A stretch of 41,489 bases of DNA from an uncultured Lachnospiraceae bacterium. Lineage in GTDB: Bacteria > Bacillota > Clostridia > Lachnospirales > Lachnospiraceae. The notes beneath the pieces were generated by a model. That model was not told the DNA's origin and searched no databases. It saw only the letters and a program-made list of their open reading frames with translations. The DNA lies in contig CANPZE010000023.1 in the NCBI GenBank assembly GCA_947589315.1, positions 1 to 41,489 on the forward strand. Direction: 5' to 3'. Made by a program: the position numbers and the translations under genes. Of this stretch, positions 26,941 through 34,540 are shown one piece after another. Positions within the stretch are counted from its first letter, which is position 1. Each line of letters opens with the position of its first letter.

Positions 26941-27831
26941 ATGGGTGAAAAGATGGGACAGACGGATGGAAGGATCATTTCAGATATATATAAGAACAAC
27001 AAAAGAAGCTTGTCTTTTGAGATATTTCCGCCGAAGAAGGACAGCGAGCTTAAAAATATTGACGATACATTAAAGGTGTTATGCCAGCTGGATCCAGACT
27101 ATATCAGTGTCACGTTTGGCGCAGGGGGCAGCGCAAACTGCAACCGTACGATCGAGCTGGCGAAAAAGATCAAGTATGAGTACCACATAGAACCAGTAGT
27201 GCATCTGACCTGCCTGAGCTACACCAGGAAAGAGATCGATGAATTTTCAAAGGTTCTGACAGAGGAGGGGATCCGCAATATCCTTGCCCTCAGAGGAGAC
27301 AGAAATCCAAAGATACCCGAAAAGGATGATTTTAAACATGCCTCTGATCTGATCGCATATTTAAAAGATAAAGGCGATTTTTGCATTGCAGGCGCCTGTT
27401 ATCCCGAATGCCATCCGGAATCCAGAGACAGGATCAGTGAAATGAGATATTTAAAAGCAAAGGTAGATGCAGGGGCGGAGGTATTAATTTCTCAGCTGTT
27501 CTTTGATAACGAATATTTCTTTCGTTTTGTGGAGGATTGCAGGATTGCGGGGATTCAAGTGCCGATCCTCCCGGGGATCATGCCGGTGATCAATGCGGCG
27601 CAGATCAAAAGAATGATAACTATGTGCGGAGCTTCCTTCCCGGAGCGGTTCCAAAAGATTATCAACAGATATGAAGATAATAAGGAGGCGCTCTTTGATG
27701 CAGGAATGTCGTATGCATTAAGTCAGATCATTGACCTGCTGGTCAATGATATTGATGGGATCCATTTATATACAATGAATAATCCTGTGGTTGCCAGAAA
27801 AATATGCGAGGGGATCCGCAATATTATTTAG
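26941..27831 (+). CDS. metF: Methylenetetrahydrofolate reductase
   Basis: The 296-residue flavoenzyme reduces 5,10-methylene- to 5-methyl-tetrahydrofolate for methionine synthesis or the Wood-Ljungdahl pathway. Its barrel shows the classic SFEIFPPKKDSE (residues 20-31), VTFGAGGSANCNRT, LRGDRNPK and SQLFFDNEYFFRF motifs, and length fits the bacterial single-domain type. Three ATGs occur in a row; the third (26941) is seven bases from AGGAGGG and is preferred. No other folate or methyltransferase gene is adjacent, so the pathway role is open. The unknown gene 62 bases downstream may be co-transcribed. Confidence 0.95.
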   Translation: MGEKMGQTDGRIISDIYKNNKRSLSFEIFPPKKDSELKNIDDTLKVLCQLDPDYISVTFGAGGSANCNRTIELAKKIKYEYHIEPVVHLTCLSYTRKEIDEFSKVLTEEGIRNILALRGDRNPKIPEKDDFKHASDLIAYLKDKGDFCIAGACYPECHPESRDRISEMRYLKAKVDAGAEVLISQLFFDNEYFFRFVEDCRIAGIQVPILPGIMPVINAAQIKRMITMCGASFPERFQKIINRYEDNKEALFDAGMSYALSQIIDLLVNDIDGIHLYTMNNPVVARKICEGIRNII

Positions 27832-27893
27832 CAGGATGCATTTTCAGCATAGCAAGGAGGACAGGCTGGCATAAAGGGTACCAGGAGGTAATT

Positions 27894-29012
27894 ATGAAAA
27901 AAATGATATTTTTGCTTTTTCCCTGCCTGTTGCTGTTACTATCCCTGAGTGGCAACAGCGAAGGAGGGAAAAGAGGGAATGATGTATCTGCCGGTAATGG
28001 GGCGGTTGCAGAAGAGAAGGCAGGCGCCGATCAGGAGACAGCCGCTGGATCGGGGACAGGAGAATATTCCCGGATCTTTGGAAAGTGGAGGATTGTTGAC
28101 TGGACTGGCTCCGGCTACATATTTAGTGATTCTGTGCCGGCAAAGGCATACATAGGAGGAACCCTTACGATACAGAAGGACCGGATCGAAGCGCAGCTGC
28201 CTCTGGCATGGCTGTCCGGTTCTCTGACGGATCCTGAATATGTTATGGAGATGCAGGATAGAAATGAATTTTTTGAGATGTCTTATGCGGATTACGATAG
28301 TTTTGGATTCCAAAGCGGAGATTCTGTACCATATATACAAGTGCATAATGCGGCAAGCGGAGAAGAATGGGATTCGTTTTTTGGCGGCGACATATGGATT
28401 AAGGATGAGGATCACATTGTAGTATTAGGCACCATGTATTATCTTGCAGAGCGGATTGAAGATGAAGAGGGGGAGCCAACGGATCTAGCAGAAGCAGATA
28501 ATAAAAAAGCGCATGCCGCCTATCAGAAAGCAATGAAGGACAGACAGGAGATAAACGGACAGGAGATCAACAGAAGGAAAAAGAATGGGAAATACAGATA
28601 CCCGTATGCATTCTTTGATATTGACGGAAATGGTATTGATGAATTGATTGTGAGCGGATACCTGAACAGTATTTATACCTATCAGAAGGGAAAGGTGAGA
28701 GAGCTGTTGCATTCTAAGTACGGCAGCTACACCTTTTATCCGGATGCAGCTGTTGTCCTGGTATCAGAAGGGCATATGGATCAATATGAGGAACGGTATG
28801 TGCGGACCGTGGGGACGGAAGCAAGGGTACAGGGGAAGAAATCCTGGGAAGTGGAGCATATCACGGACGGGCAGTGGAGGAACAGGAAGGAAGAATATAA
28901 GGTGAAAGGAAAATCTGTGGGCAAGTCCCAGTATCAGTCTTATGTTACTGCTGTAGAAAAAGGAAGGGCCGTGGCATTGGAAGAGCTGGCATGGCAGACA
29001 GAGGCATACTGA
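27894..29012 (+). CDS. Secreted protein of unknown function with acidic linker
   Basis: No family name comes to mind for this 372-residue product. A hydrophobic leader (about 2-20) has no lipobox cysteine, so it is secreted or N-anchored. A low-complexity Gly/Ala/Glu linker follows (about 21-55), then a domain starting YSRIFGKWRIVDWTG. Near residues 240-250 FFDIDGNGIDELIVSG is an FG-GAP or calcium-loop type motif. The very acidic and Lys-rich stretch EDEEGEPTDLAEADNKKA-like precedes it. AGGAGG lies at good spacing before the ATG at 27894; the longer frame to 27804 overlaps metF. It meets the XRE gene tail-to-tail. Confidence 0.78.
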   Translation: MKKMIFLLFPCLLLLLSLSGNSEGGKRGNDVSAGNGAVAEEKAGADQETAAGSGTGEYSRIFGKWRIVDWTGSGYIFSDSVPAKAYIGGTLTIQKDRIEAQLPLAWLSGSLTDPEYVMEMQDRNEFFEMSYADYDSFGFQSGDSVPYIQVHNAASGEEWDSFFGGDIWIKDEDHIVVLGTMYYLAERIEDEEGEPTDLAEADNKKAHAAYQKAMKDRQEINGQEINRRKKNGKYRYPYAFFDIDGNGIDELIVSGYLNSIYTYQKGKVRELLHSKYGSYTFYPDAAVVLVSEGHMDQYEERYVRTVGTEARVQGKKSWEVEHITDGQWRNRKEEYKVKGKSVGKSQYQSYVTAVEKGRAVALEELAWQTEAY

Positions 29013-29028
29013 CGCCGTCAGGCGTCAG
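29009..29028 (+). terminator. Compact hairpin between two convergent stop codons
   Basis: CTGACGCC (29009-29016) pairs with GGCGTCAG (29021-29028) across the loop GTCA. The plus-strand stop TGA is at 29010-29012 and the minus-strand stop, read as TCA, lies at 29018-29020 in the loop. A short T-rich tail (29034-29039) follows on the plus side only. Terminator function is likely on the plus strand and uncertain on the other. Confidence 0.5.
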
Positions 29029-29353
29029 GGGTATCTTTTCTCTGCAGGAGAAGTTCGGCGATATTTGCCAAAAGAACTTGATCCTTTGTGTCCAGATAGG
29101 ACGCTGTTTCCTTGAAAAGTACATTGACTTCATCATTCTTTAAGGGAACCTCTCCCATGAGAAGCTCATTGGGAGAGGCAGACAGCGCAATGCAGACGTC
29201 AATAAAAGTGCCAAGAGACATCTTGGCAGCTCCGGTCTCGATGTGGGCAATGTGATTAAGAGATTTATCAATAGTTTCAGCCAGCTGTGCCTGAGTCATG
29301 CCGGAACGGTTCCTGCAGCTCTTTACATTTGCGCCGATTTGTTTCAGGTTCAT
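29018..29353 (-). CDS. XRE family helix-turn-helix regulator
   Basis: The 111-residue DNA-binding protein has one Cro/CI type HTH domain in residues 4-60. The pattern is IGANVKSCRNRSGMTQAQLAETIDKSLNHIAHIETG and the typical LGTFIDVCIAL after it. The C-terminal 45 residues are helical and may dimerise. AGGAGG precedes the ATG at 29353. It is divergent from fucO, across a 276-base region with palindromes, so it may control fucO or itself. This is inferred from position only; no effector domain is visible. Confidence 0.88.
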   Translation of the reverse strand: MNLKQIGANVKSCRNRSGMTQAQLAETIDKSLNHIAHIETGAAKMSLGTFIDVCIALSASPNELLMGEVPLKNDEVNVLFKETASYLDTKDQVLLANIAELLLQRKDTPDA

Positions 29354-29401
29354 GGAATAACCTCCTACTTTTATCTTTGTTTATTGTCTTGATGTGACAA
29401 A

Positions 29402-29430
29402 ATTATCTGCTATTAATAAAATATTAGCAA
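29402..29430 (-). promoter_or_regulatory. Predicted promoter of the XRE regulator gene
   Basis: On the minus strand TTGCTA (29425-29430) and GATAAT (29402-29407) are 17 bases apart. Its start would be about 40 bases from the gene. Confidence 0.5.
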
Positions 29431-29491
29431 TAATGGAAATTTGGAATGCATTACTGTAGAGAAATATGTACCACAAAAGAATATTTTGCAA

Positions 29492-29530
29492 AAAAATGTA
29501 GATTTTCATAAAATAAGGTTCTACATTTTT
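29492..29530. repeat. A/T-rich inverted repeat upstream of fucO
   Basis: The arms AAAAATGTAGA (29492-29502) and TCTACATTTTT (29520-29530) are a perfect 11-bp inverted repeat with a 17-base spacer. The repeat lies between the XRE gene promoter and the fucO promoter, 12 bases ahead of the fucO -35 box. It may be an operator or an RNA hairpin. No gene occupies this interval. Confidence 0.7.
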
Positions 29531-29542
29531 CACAATGCTATA

Positions 29543-29571
29543 TTGCATTTCCGCTGAATGTTTTATATAAT
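29543..29571 (+). promoter_or_regulatory. Predicted promoter of fucO with overlapping small palindrome
   Basis: TTGCAT (29543-29548) and a perfect TATAAT (29566-29571) are separated by 17 bases. An imperfect operator-like repeat AATGC (29534-29538) - six bases - GCATT (29545-29549) overlaps the -35 box, so repression by a bound regulator is possible. Confidence 0.7.
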
Positions 29572-29629
29572 ATGTACATAAGTTTTTTCGGCCGAGGCAG
29601 CTATAAATCATCAATAAGGAGGAACGATA

Positions 29630-30778
29630 ATGGCAAACAGATTTATTTTGAATGAGACATCCTATCATGGAGCAGGAGCAATCGAAAATATTGCGGACGA
29701 GGTAAAGGCAAGAGGATTTCAGAAGGCTTTTGTATGCTCTGATCCGGATCTGGTGAAGTTCGGCGTGACCAAGAAGGTGCTGGATGTGTTGGATAAGAAC
29801 GGCATGGCTTATGAGGTATATTCCGAGATCAAGCCTAATCCAACGATTGAAAATGTGCAGAGCGGCGTAGCAGCGTATAAGAAGGCGGGGACGGATTATC
29901 TGATCGCTATTGGCGGCGGTTCTTCCATGGATACAGCAAAGGCGATCGGTATTATTATCAATAATCCGGAGCATGAAGATGTGCGCAGCCTGGAAGGCGC
30001 AGTAGATACAAAGAATAAAAGCGTGCCTATTCTTGCAGTTCCTACCACGGCAGGCACTGCTGCAGAGGTTACGATCAATTACGTGATCACCGATGTTCAG
30101 AAGAATCGGAAGATGGTATGTGTGGATCCTCATGATATCCCTGTTGTGGCGTTCATCGATCCTGACATGATGTCTTCCATGCCTAAGGGGCTTACTGCAG
30201 CTACCGGTATGGATGCCCTGACTCATGCGATTGAGGGTTATATCACTGCAGGAGCCTGGGAGCTTTCTGATATGTTCCATCTGAAAGCTATCGAGATCAT
30301 TGCCCGTTCTCTGCGGGGAGCTGTAGACAATACGCCGGAGGGCCGGCAGGGAATGGCTCTGGGCCAGTATGTTGCCGGTATGGGCTTCTCCAATGTAGGC
30401 CTGGGCATTGTTCATTCTATGGCTCATCCTTTGGGGGCGCTTTATGATACCCCTCATGGCATTGCCAATGCTATCATTCTTCCCACAGTAATGGAGTATA
30501 ATGCAGAGGCTACTGGGGAGAAATATCGTGAGATTGCCAGAGCCATGGGTGTTGCCGGCGTGGACGATATGTCTCAGGAAGAGTACCGCAAGGCGGCAGT
30601 TGACGCTGTGAGACAGCTTTCCCAGGATGTAGGGATTCCTGGAGACCTGAAAGATATCGTGAAGCCGGAGGATATTCCGTTCCTGGCGCAGTCTGCATAT
30701 GATGATGCATGCCGTCCGGGCAATCCTAAGGAGACCAGCGTAGCAGATATTACGAAATTGTATGAATCCCTGATATAA
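29630..30778 (+). CDS. fucO: Iron-containing alcohol dehydrogenase, FucO-like lactaldehyde reductase
   Basis: The 382-residue enzyme closely resembles E. coli lactaldehyde reductase, which reduces L-lactaldehyde to 1,2-propanediol in fucose and rhamnose fermentation. Nearly the whole chain follows it: MANRFILNET at the start, GGGSSMDTAKAIG for NAD binding, PTTAGTAAEVTINYVITD and VCVDPHDIP. The iron ligands align as Asp195, His199, His262 and His276 in GMDALTHAIEG and VHSMAHPLGALYDTPHG. No other fucose or rhamnose genes are nearby, so a broader role in aldehyde reduction is possible. AAGGAGG precedes the ATG. A terminator follows, shared with ktrA. Confidence 0.93.
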   Translation: MANRFILNETSYHGAGAIENIADEVKARGFQKAFVCSDPDLVKFGVTKKVLDVLDKNGMAYEVYSEIKPNPTIENVQSGVAAYKKAGTDYLIAIGGGSSMDTAKAIGIIINNPEHEDVRSLEGAVDTKNKSVPILAVPTTAGTAAEVTINYVITDVQKNRKMVCVDPHDIPVVAFIDPDMMSSMPKGLTAATGMDALTHAIEGYITAGAWELSDMFHLKAIEIIARSLRGAVDNTPEGRQGMALGQYVAGMGFSNVGLGIVHSMAHPLGALYDTPHGIANAIILPTVMEYNAEATGEKYREIARAMGVAGVDDMSQEEYRKAAVDAVRQLSQDVGIPGDLKDIVKPEDIPFLAQSAYDDACRPGNPKETSVADITKLYESLI

Positions 30779-30803
30779 TTTGGGCCATTCTTGCAAAGAA
30801 CAT

Positions 30804-30853
30804 AAAAAGGGCTGCCGCTCTCACTGAAAAGTTTTGGAGCGGCAGCCCCTTTT
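30804..30853 (+). terminator. Bidirectional terminator between fucO and ktrA
   Basis: GGGCTGCCGCTC (30809-30820) pairs with GAGCGGCAGCCC (30837-30848). The stem extends to about 17 pairs with one mismatch, using an A-run on the left and TTTT on the right. It lies 25 bases after the fucO stop and 29 bases beyond the end of ktrA. Confidence 0.9.
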
Positions 30854-30882
30854 CGCCCTGATGGGATAAAATTTCATTGCTG

Positions 30883-31527
30883 CTACAGCAGTTTATTCAG
30901 AGTATTCTTCTCTACAGTGACCAGAATGGTACTGTCTTCGGGAAGGGGTTTATCCGGGTCTGGATTGGCAATGACTTCATTATCTTGCCGCAGGGCGATC
31001 ACATTGATCTTGTGCTTTTTGCGGAGATCCAGCTCCCGCAGGGATTTGCCCGTCCATTCCGGTTTGATGGCAAGCTCTACCATGAGGATGCGCTGGGACA
31101 GTTCAAAAAAATCCAGCACATTTCCAGTGATCAGCCGGCGGGCGATCCGAATGCCGCTTTCATGCTCGGGAATGGTGACAGAGTCGGCGCCTACCTTGGC
31201 CAGGATCCTGGAATGGGTTTCATCACTGGATTTTGCGATAATATAGGGGACGCCCGCTTCCTTGGCGAAAATAGTGGCCATAATACTGGCGTCCAGGCTG
31301 CCGGTGATGGCGACAATGGCGGCATCCATATTGGAGATTCCCAGAGACTTTAAGGCTTCGGTGTCGCATACATTCGCTTTGACGGCACAGGTCACATGGG
31401 GCGCGATATTGTGTATTCTTTCTTTATCATTATCAATGGCCAGGATATCGCAGCCGGCATTTGCCAGCTCCATTGCCACGCTTTGTCCAAATTTTCCGAT
31501 TCCAAATACTACGATTGATTTTTTCAT
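30883..31527 (-). CDS. ktrA: Potassium uptake regulatory subunit KtrA (RCK domain)
   Basis: The 214-residue cytoplasmic protein gates the KtrB channel. An RCK_N Rossmann domain (about 1-125) carries GIGKFGQSVA and the acidic strand end IDNDKE, which bind adenine nucleotides. The RCK_C domain (about 135-214) includes ELAIKPEWTGKSLRELDLR; in relatives this domain binds c-di-AMP, which closes the system. The frame is open to 31563, but the start at 31527 (MKKSIVVFG) follows TGAGGGG and fits other KtrA proteins. It lies 54 bases downstream of ktrB in the same operon. Confidence 0.93.
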   Translation of the reverse strand: MKKSIVVFGIGKFGQSVAMELANAGCDILAIDNDKERIHNIAPHVTCAVKANVCDTEALKSLGISNMDAAIVAITGSLDASIMATIFAKEAGVPYIIAKSSDETHSRILAKVGADSVTIPEHESGIRIARRLITGNVLDFFELSQRILMVELAIKPEWTGKSLRELDLRKKHKINVIALRQDNEVIANPDPDKPLPEDSTILVTVEKNTLNKLL

Positions 31528-31581
31528 ATTTCCCCTCATTTCTGCGCTGTGATCCCTCTGCATCCCGGATCCCTTTGCCCT

Positions 31582-32949
31582 TTACCCCACAGTGATCTCT
31601 TCTTCCGGATAAGATACCAGGGTCTTTCTCCGGCGGTTGCCGAAGACGATTGCCATGGAAATCGGGCCGATCCGTCCCAGATACATTAGTATAATAATAA
31701 TCAGTTTCCCCGGAAGATGCAAGCAGGGAGTATAATCTCTGGACAGACCAACCGTGGCGATAGCGCTGGTAGTCTCAAAGGCCACATCCTGCATGGCCCC
31801 TCCCTCACAGGAATACAGCAGAATGGTTGAAAGGAACAGGACAAACAAGCTGACGATTGTGACTGCCAAAGCCTTTTTTATGATAGAATGGGGGATCTGG
31901 CGGTGAAAGGCAATGACGTGTTCGTCCCCCCGGATCGTAGAGCGGGCGCTGAGGAAAAGGAGGGAAGCCGTAGTAGTCTTGATCCCGCCGGCCGTACCGA
32001 TGGAGGAGCCGCCGATAAACATAAGAAAAAGGCAGACGGCTACTGTGGTAGGACGGAGGGCATGCTGGGAAAAGGTATAAAAGCCTGCTGTCCTGGTGGT
32101 GACGGCCTCAAAGAGGCTGGCCAATAATTTCTGGGGGAGCGTCAGTTTCCCAATAGTGTCCGGATTATTGTATTCCATAACGAAGATCAGGAGAGCGCCG
32201 CCGAAGATGAGGAGGGCAGTGGACGCCAATACTAATTTTGTGTGGAGCCGGAGGCGGTGCAGGCTATTCCTTATAGGAAGCTTCCGGGCATGTATCTTAT
32301 GGAGCAAGCCGCCAATATCCATCCAGACAATAAAGCCGATCCCGCCCATAATAATGAGGAACATAGTTACAAAATTCATCCAGGGGTTGGTCAGATAATC
32401 CGCCAGGCTGTTGCCTCCCAGAAGATCCATGCCTGCATTGCAGAAGGCAGACACAGCGTTAAAGAGGGAGAGCCAAAGTCCCTTGCCCAGGCCATACTGC
32501 GGAACAAAGATAAAAGAGTAGCCCAGCATACCGATCAATTCCACAATAAAGGTACCCTTCAGGATTTGGCGCAGGAATTTTACCAGTCCGCTGAGGGTGT
32601 TGAGGTTCAGGGAGTCTTCTAATAGAAGGCGGTCTTTTAATGTAATCTGGCGTCCGATCACCATCATGACAGCTGTGGTAAAGGAGACGATGCCAAGGCC
32701 GCCCAATTGGATCAGGATCAGTATGACTGCCTGTCCGAAAGGACTCCAGTAGGATGCGGTCTCCTTGACCGTAAGGCCGGTCACACAGATAGAGGTAGTG
32801 GAGGTGAACAGGGCATCAACAAAGGAGATCTGCTGGCCGTCCGCTGCTGCAGCCGGGATGCAGAGCAACCCTGTGCCAATCAGGATGGCGCAGAAAAACC
32901 CGAGGGCAATGATCTGTGTGGTAGATAATTCCACGTTTAAATGCTTCAT
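31582..32949 (-). CDS. ktrB: Potassium transporter KtrB/TrkH family
   Basis: The 455-residue membrane protein forms the ion path for potassium uptake, probably with sodium coupling. It shows the four-fold repeated pore pattern: TSTTSICVTGL, NAVSAFCNAGMDLLGG, TRTAGFYTF and TTSAIATVGLS, each with a selectivity-filter glycine. About eight to ten membrane helices are visible. The start at 32949 has AAAGGA upstream; the longer frame to 32982 would read through the promoter. It is first in an operon with ktrA. Its leader is too short for a c-di-AMP riboswitch. Confidence 0.94.
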   Translation of the reverse strand: MKHLNVELSTTQIIALGFFCAILIGTGLLCIPAAAADGQQISFVDALFTSTTSICVTGLTVKETASYWSPFGQAVILILIQLGGLGIVSFTTAVMMVIGRQITLKDRLLLEDSLNLNTLSGLVKFLRQILKGTFIVELIGMLGYSFIFVPQYGLGKGLWLSLFNAVSAFCNAGMDLLGGNSLADYLTNPWMNFVTMFLIIMGGIGFIVWMDIGGLLHKIHARKLPIRNSLHRLRLHTKLVLASTALLIFGGALLIFVMEYNNPDTIGKLTLPQKLLASLFEAVTTRTAGFYTFSQHALRPTTVAVCLFLMFIGGSSIGTAGGIKTTTASLLFLSARSTIRGDEHVIAFHRQIPHSIIKKALAVTIVSLFVLFLSTILLYSCEGGAMQDVAFETTSAIATVGLSRDYTPCLHLPGKLIIIILMYLGRIGPISMAIVFGNRRRKTLVSYPEEEITVG

Positions 32950-32972
32950 ATCACTAATCCTTTCTGGTGTAC

Positions 32973-33001
32973 AATATAGCATGACGTTGTAAGGATTTCA
33001 A
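32973..33001 (-). promoter_or_regulatory. Predicted promoter of ktrB-ktrA
   Basis: On the minus strand TTGAAA (32996-33001) and TATATT (32973-32978) are 17 bases apart. The transcript would begin about 20 bases before the start codon, leaving little room for leader control. Confidence 0.65.
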
Positions 33002-33093
33002 GTGATTGTTCCCCATGGGTTGGCGGGCGTTTTCCCGGCGGTTTTTGTTATGGCGACAGGGACAGGGGATTTATCAGGAAGTAAAAAAAATAC

Positions 33094-33122
33094 TTGCATT
33101 TTTAAACTGTCTACTGTATAAT
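33094..33122 (+). promoter_or_regulatory. Strong predicted promoter of the tRNA-Arg gene
   Basis: TTGCAT (33094-33099) and a perfect TATAAT (33117-33122) are 17 bases apart, about 45 bases upstream of the tRNA. The 90 bases between it and the ktrB promoter show no further feature. Confidence 0.8.
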
Positions 33123-33167
33123 AGGTCAAGTACGGCAGAGCATGAGATTCCGCCGTTGCCAAAGATT

Positions 33168-33241
<74 letters not shown>

Positions 33242-33251
33242 TTGTACACTA

Positions 33252-33282
33252 CCCACAGGAGCTTGCGCCTGTGGGATTTTTT
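33252..33282 (+). terminator. Terminator between tRNA-Arg and the Dabb gene
   Basis: CCCACAGG (33252-33259) pairs with CCTGTGGG (33268-33275) and six T residues follow (33277-33282). It sits only 21 bases ahead of the next start codon. Transcription of the following operon must therefore read through it or begin inside the tRNA region. Confidence 0.85.
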
Positions 33283-33303
33283 CTGTAAAGAAAGGAGATT
33301 ACT

Positions 33304-33594
33304 ATGGTAAAGCACATTGTATGTTTCAAATTGGCAGAGCCTACCCAGGAGCTGCTGGCAAAAACCAGGGATATCCTGTTATCTATGAAGGGAAAGGTAG
33401 ACCTGGTGAAAGAGCTTGAGGTAGGGGTGGATTTCTTGAAATCAGAACGGTCCTATGATATCATATTACAGGTTGTTCTGGAAGATGAAAAGGCTTTGGA
33501 GGAGTATCAAAGGGATGAGTATCATTGCAATGTAGTGAAGAAGCATATGCATGCAGTCGCATCCTCCAGTATATCCGTGGATTATTACATATAG
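33304..33594 (+). CDS. Dabb family stress-responsive alpha/beta-barrel protein
   Basis: The 96-residue protein follows the Dabb (dimeric A/B barrel) pattern: MVKHIVCFKL at the start, a helical middle, VGVDF then SERSYDIILQVVLEDEKALEEYQRDEYH and a final VVKKHMHAVASSS. It is a small ferredoxin-like barrel that usually dimerises. Its activity is not known; heme or small-molecule binding occurs in relatives. AAAGGAG precedes the ATG. murB starts 22 bases after its stop, so the two are likely translated from one message. Confidence 0.88.
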   Translation: MVKHIVCFKLAEPTQELLAKTRDILLSMKGKVDLVKELEVGVDFLKSERSYDIILQVVLEDEKALEEYQRDEYHCNVVKKHMHAVASSSISVDYYI

Positions 33595-33616
33595 GGAACA
33601 GGGAAGGAAAACAGTG

Positions 33617-34528
33617 ATGTTTCAGATAGAACGGGCAAGGCAGATTGCAGGGGGCAGGCTTCGTGAGCAGGAACCAATGTCTCTCCATACGACTTTTCGG
33701 ATTGGGGGGCCTGCGGAATTATTTGCAGAGCCGGAAAGTGAAGAGGCTCTGATACAGTTGGTCCATTATTGCAGGGAGACCGGGCAGCCTTGGATGGTCA
33801 TTGGGAATGGGAGCAACCTTCTGGTGTCGGATGAGGGCTGCCCCGGGATGATCATATCGACCCGGCATCTGGATCGCTTGCAGATCCAGGCGGAGCGGGA
33901 AGGAAAGACAGAGGTGGAGGCGGGATGCGGCATACTGCTTTCCACTATGGCAGCCAGGCTGGCCGACCATAGCCTGTCAGGCTTTGAGTTTGCCGGAGGC
34001 ATCCCAGGTACTCTGGGCGGCGCAGTGACAATGAATGCCGGCGCCTACGGAGGAGAGATCAAGGACTGCATTCTATCGGCAAGGGTTATGGATGAACAGG
34101 GCTGTCTTCGGGAATTGGCCCGGGAGGAATTAAAGTTGTCCTATCGGCATAGTGTAGTACAGGAGCAGAATATGACCGTCCTGTCTGCGCGATTTGCATT
34201 TATTCAGGGAGAACGGGAACAGATCCGGGAGCAGATGAGGGAATTCAATGCCCGGCGGAGGGAGAAGCAGCCATTGGAATATGGAAGCGCCGGGAGCACC
34301 TTTAAACGTCCGGAGGGATATTTTGCCGGTAAATTGATACAGGACGCAGGATTGCGGGGCTACCGCCAGGGGGATGTGATGGTGTCGGAAAAGCACTGCG
34401 GTTTTGTGGTAAATGTAGGGCAGGGCACTTTTCAGGAAGCAATGGCAGTGATCCGGCATGTACAGGATACTGTGGAGGAAAGGTTTGGCGTGGGACTGGA
34501 ACTGGAAGTAAAAGTGATTGGAAGATAA
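33617..34528 (+). CDS. murB: UDP-N-acetylenolpyruvoylglucosamine reductase
   Basis: The 303-residue flavoenzyme makes UDP-N-acetylmuramic acid, the second committed step of peptidoglycan synthesis. FAD-binding motifs are TTFRIGGPAELFAEP, GNGSNLLVSDEGCPG and IPGTLGGAVTMNAGAYGGEI. The catalytic side has SYRHS and the serine in GSAGSTFKRP, with GYRQGDVMVSEKHCGFVVN near the end, as in the type II enzyme of Firmicutes. The ATG at 33617 lies eight bases from GGGAAGG; a GTG three bases earlier is possible. rapZ follows after 12 bases. Confidence 0.95.
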   Translation: MFQIERARQIAGGRLREQEPMSLHTTFRIGGPAELFAEPESEEALIQLVHYCRETGQPWMVIGNGSNLLVSDEGCPGMIISTRHLDRLQIQAEREGKTEVEAGCGILLSTMAARLADHSLSGFEFAGGIPGTLGGAVTMNAGAYGGEIKDCILSARVMDEQGCLRELAREELKLSYRHSVVQEQNMTVLSARFAFIQGEREQIREQMREFNARRREKQPLEYGSAGSTFKRPEGYFAGKLIQDAGLRGYRQGDVMVSEKHCGFVVNVGQGTFQEAMAVIRHVQDTVEERFGVGLELEVKVIGR

Positions 34529-34540
34529 TGGGATGGTGTT

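Noticed and set aside
29381-30796. A 471-codon minus-strand frame opposite fucO
   Set aside because: It is antisense to a gene with all iron ligands in place, crosses the fucO promoter region, and its translation is rich in His, Cys and Arg with no motif.
32950-33001. c-di-AMP riboswitch ahead of ktrB
   Set aside because: The predicted promoter leaves a leader of only about 20 bases.
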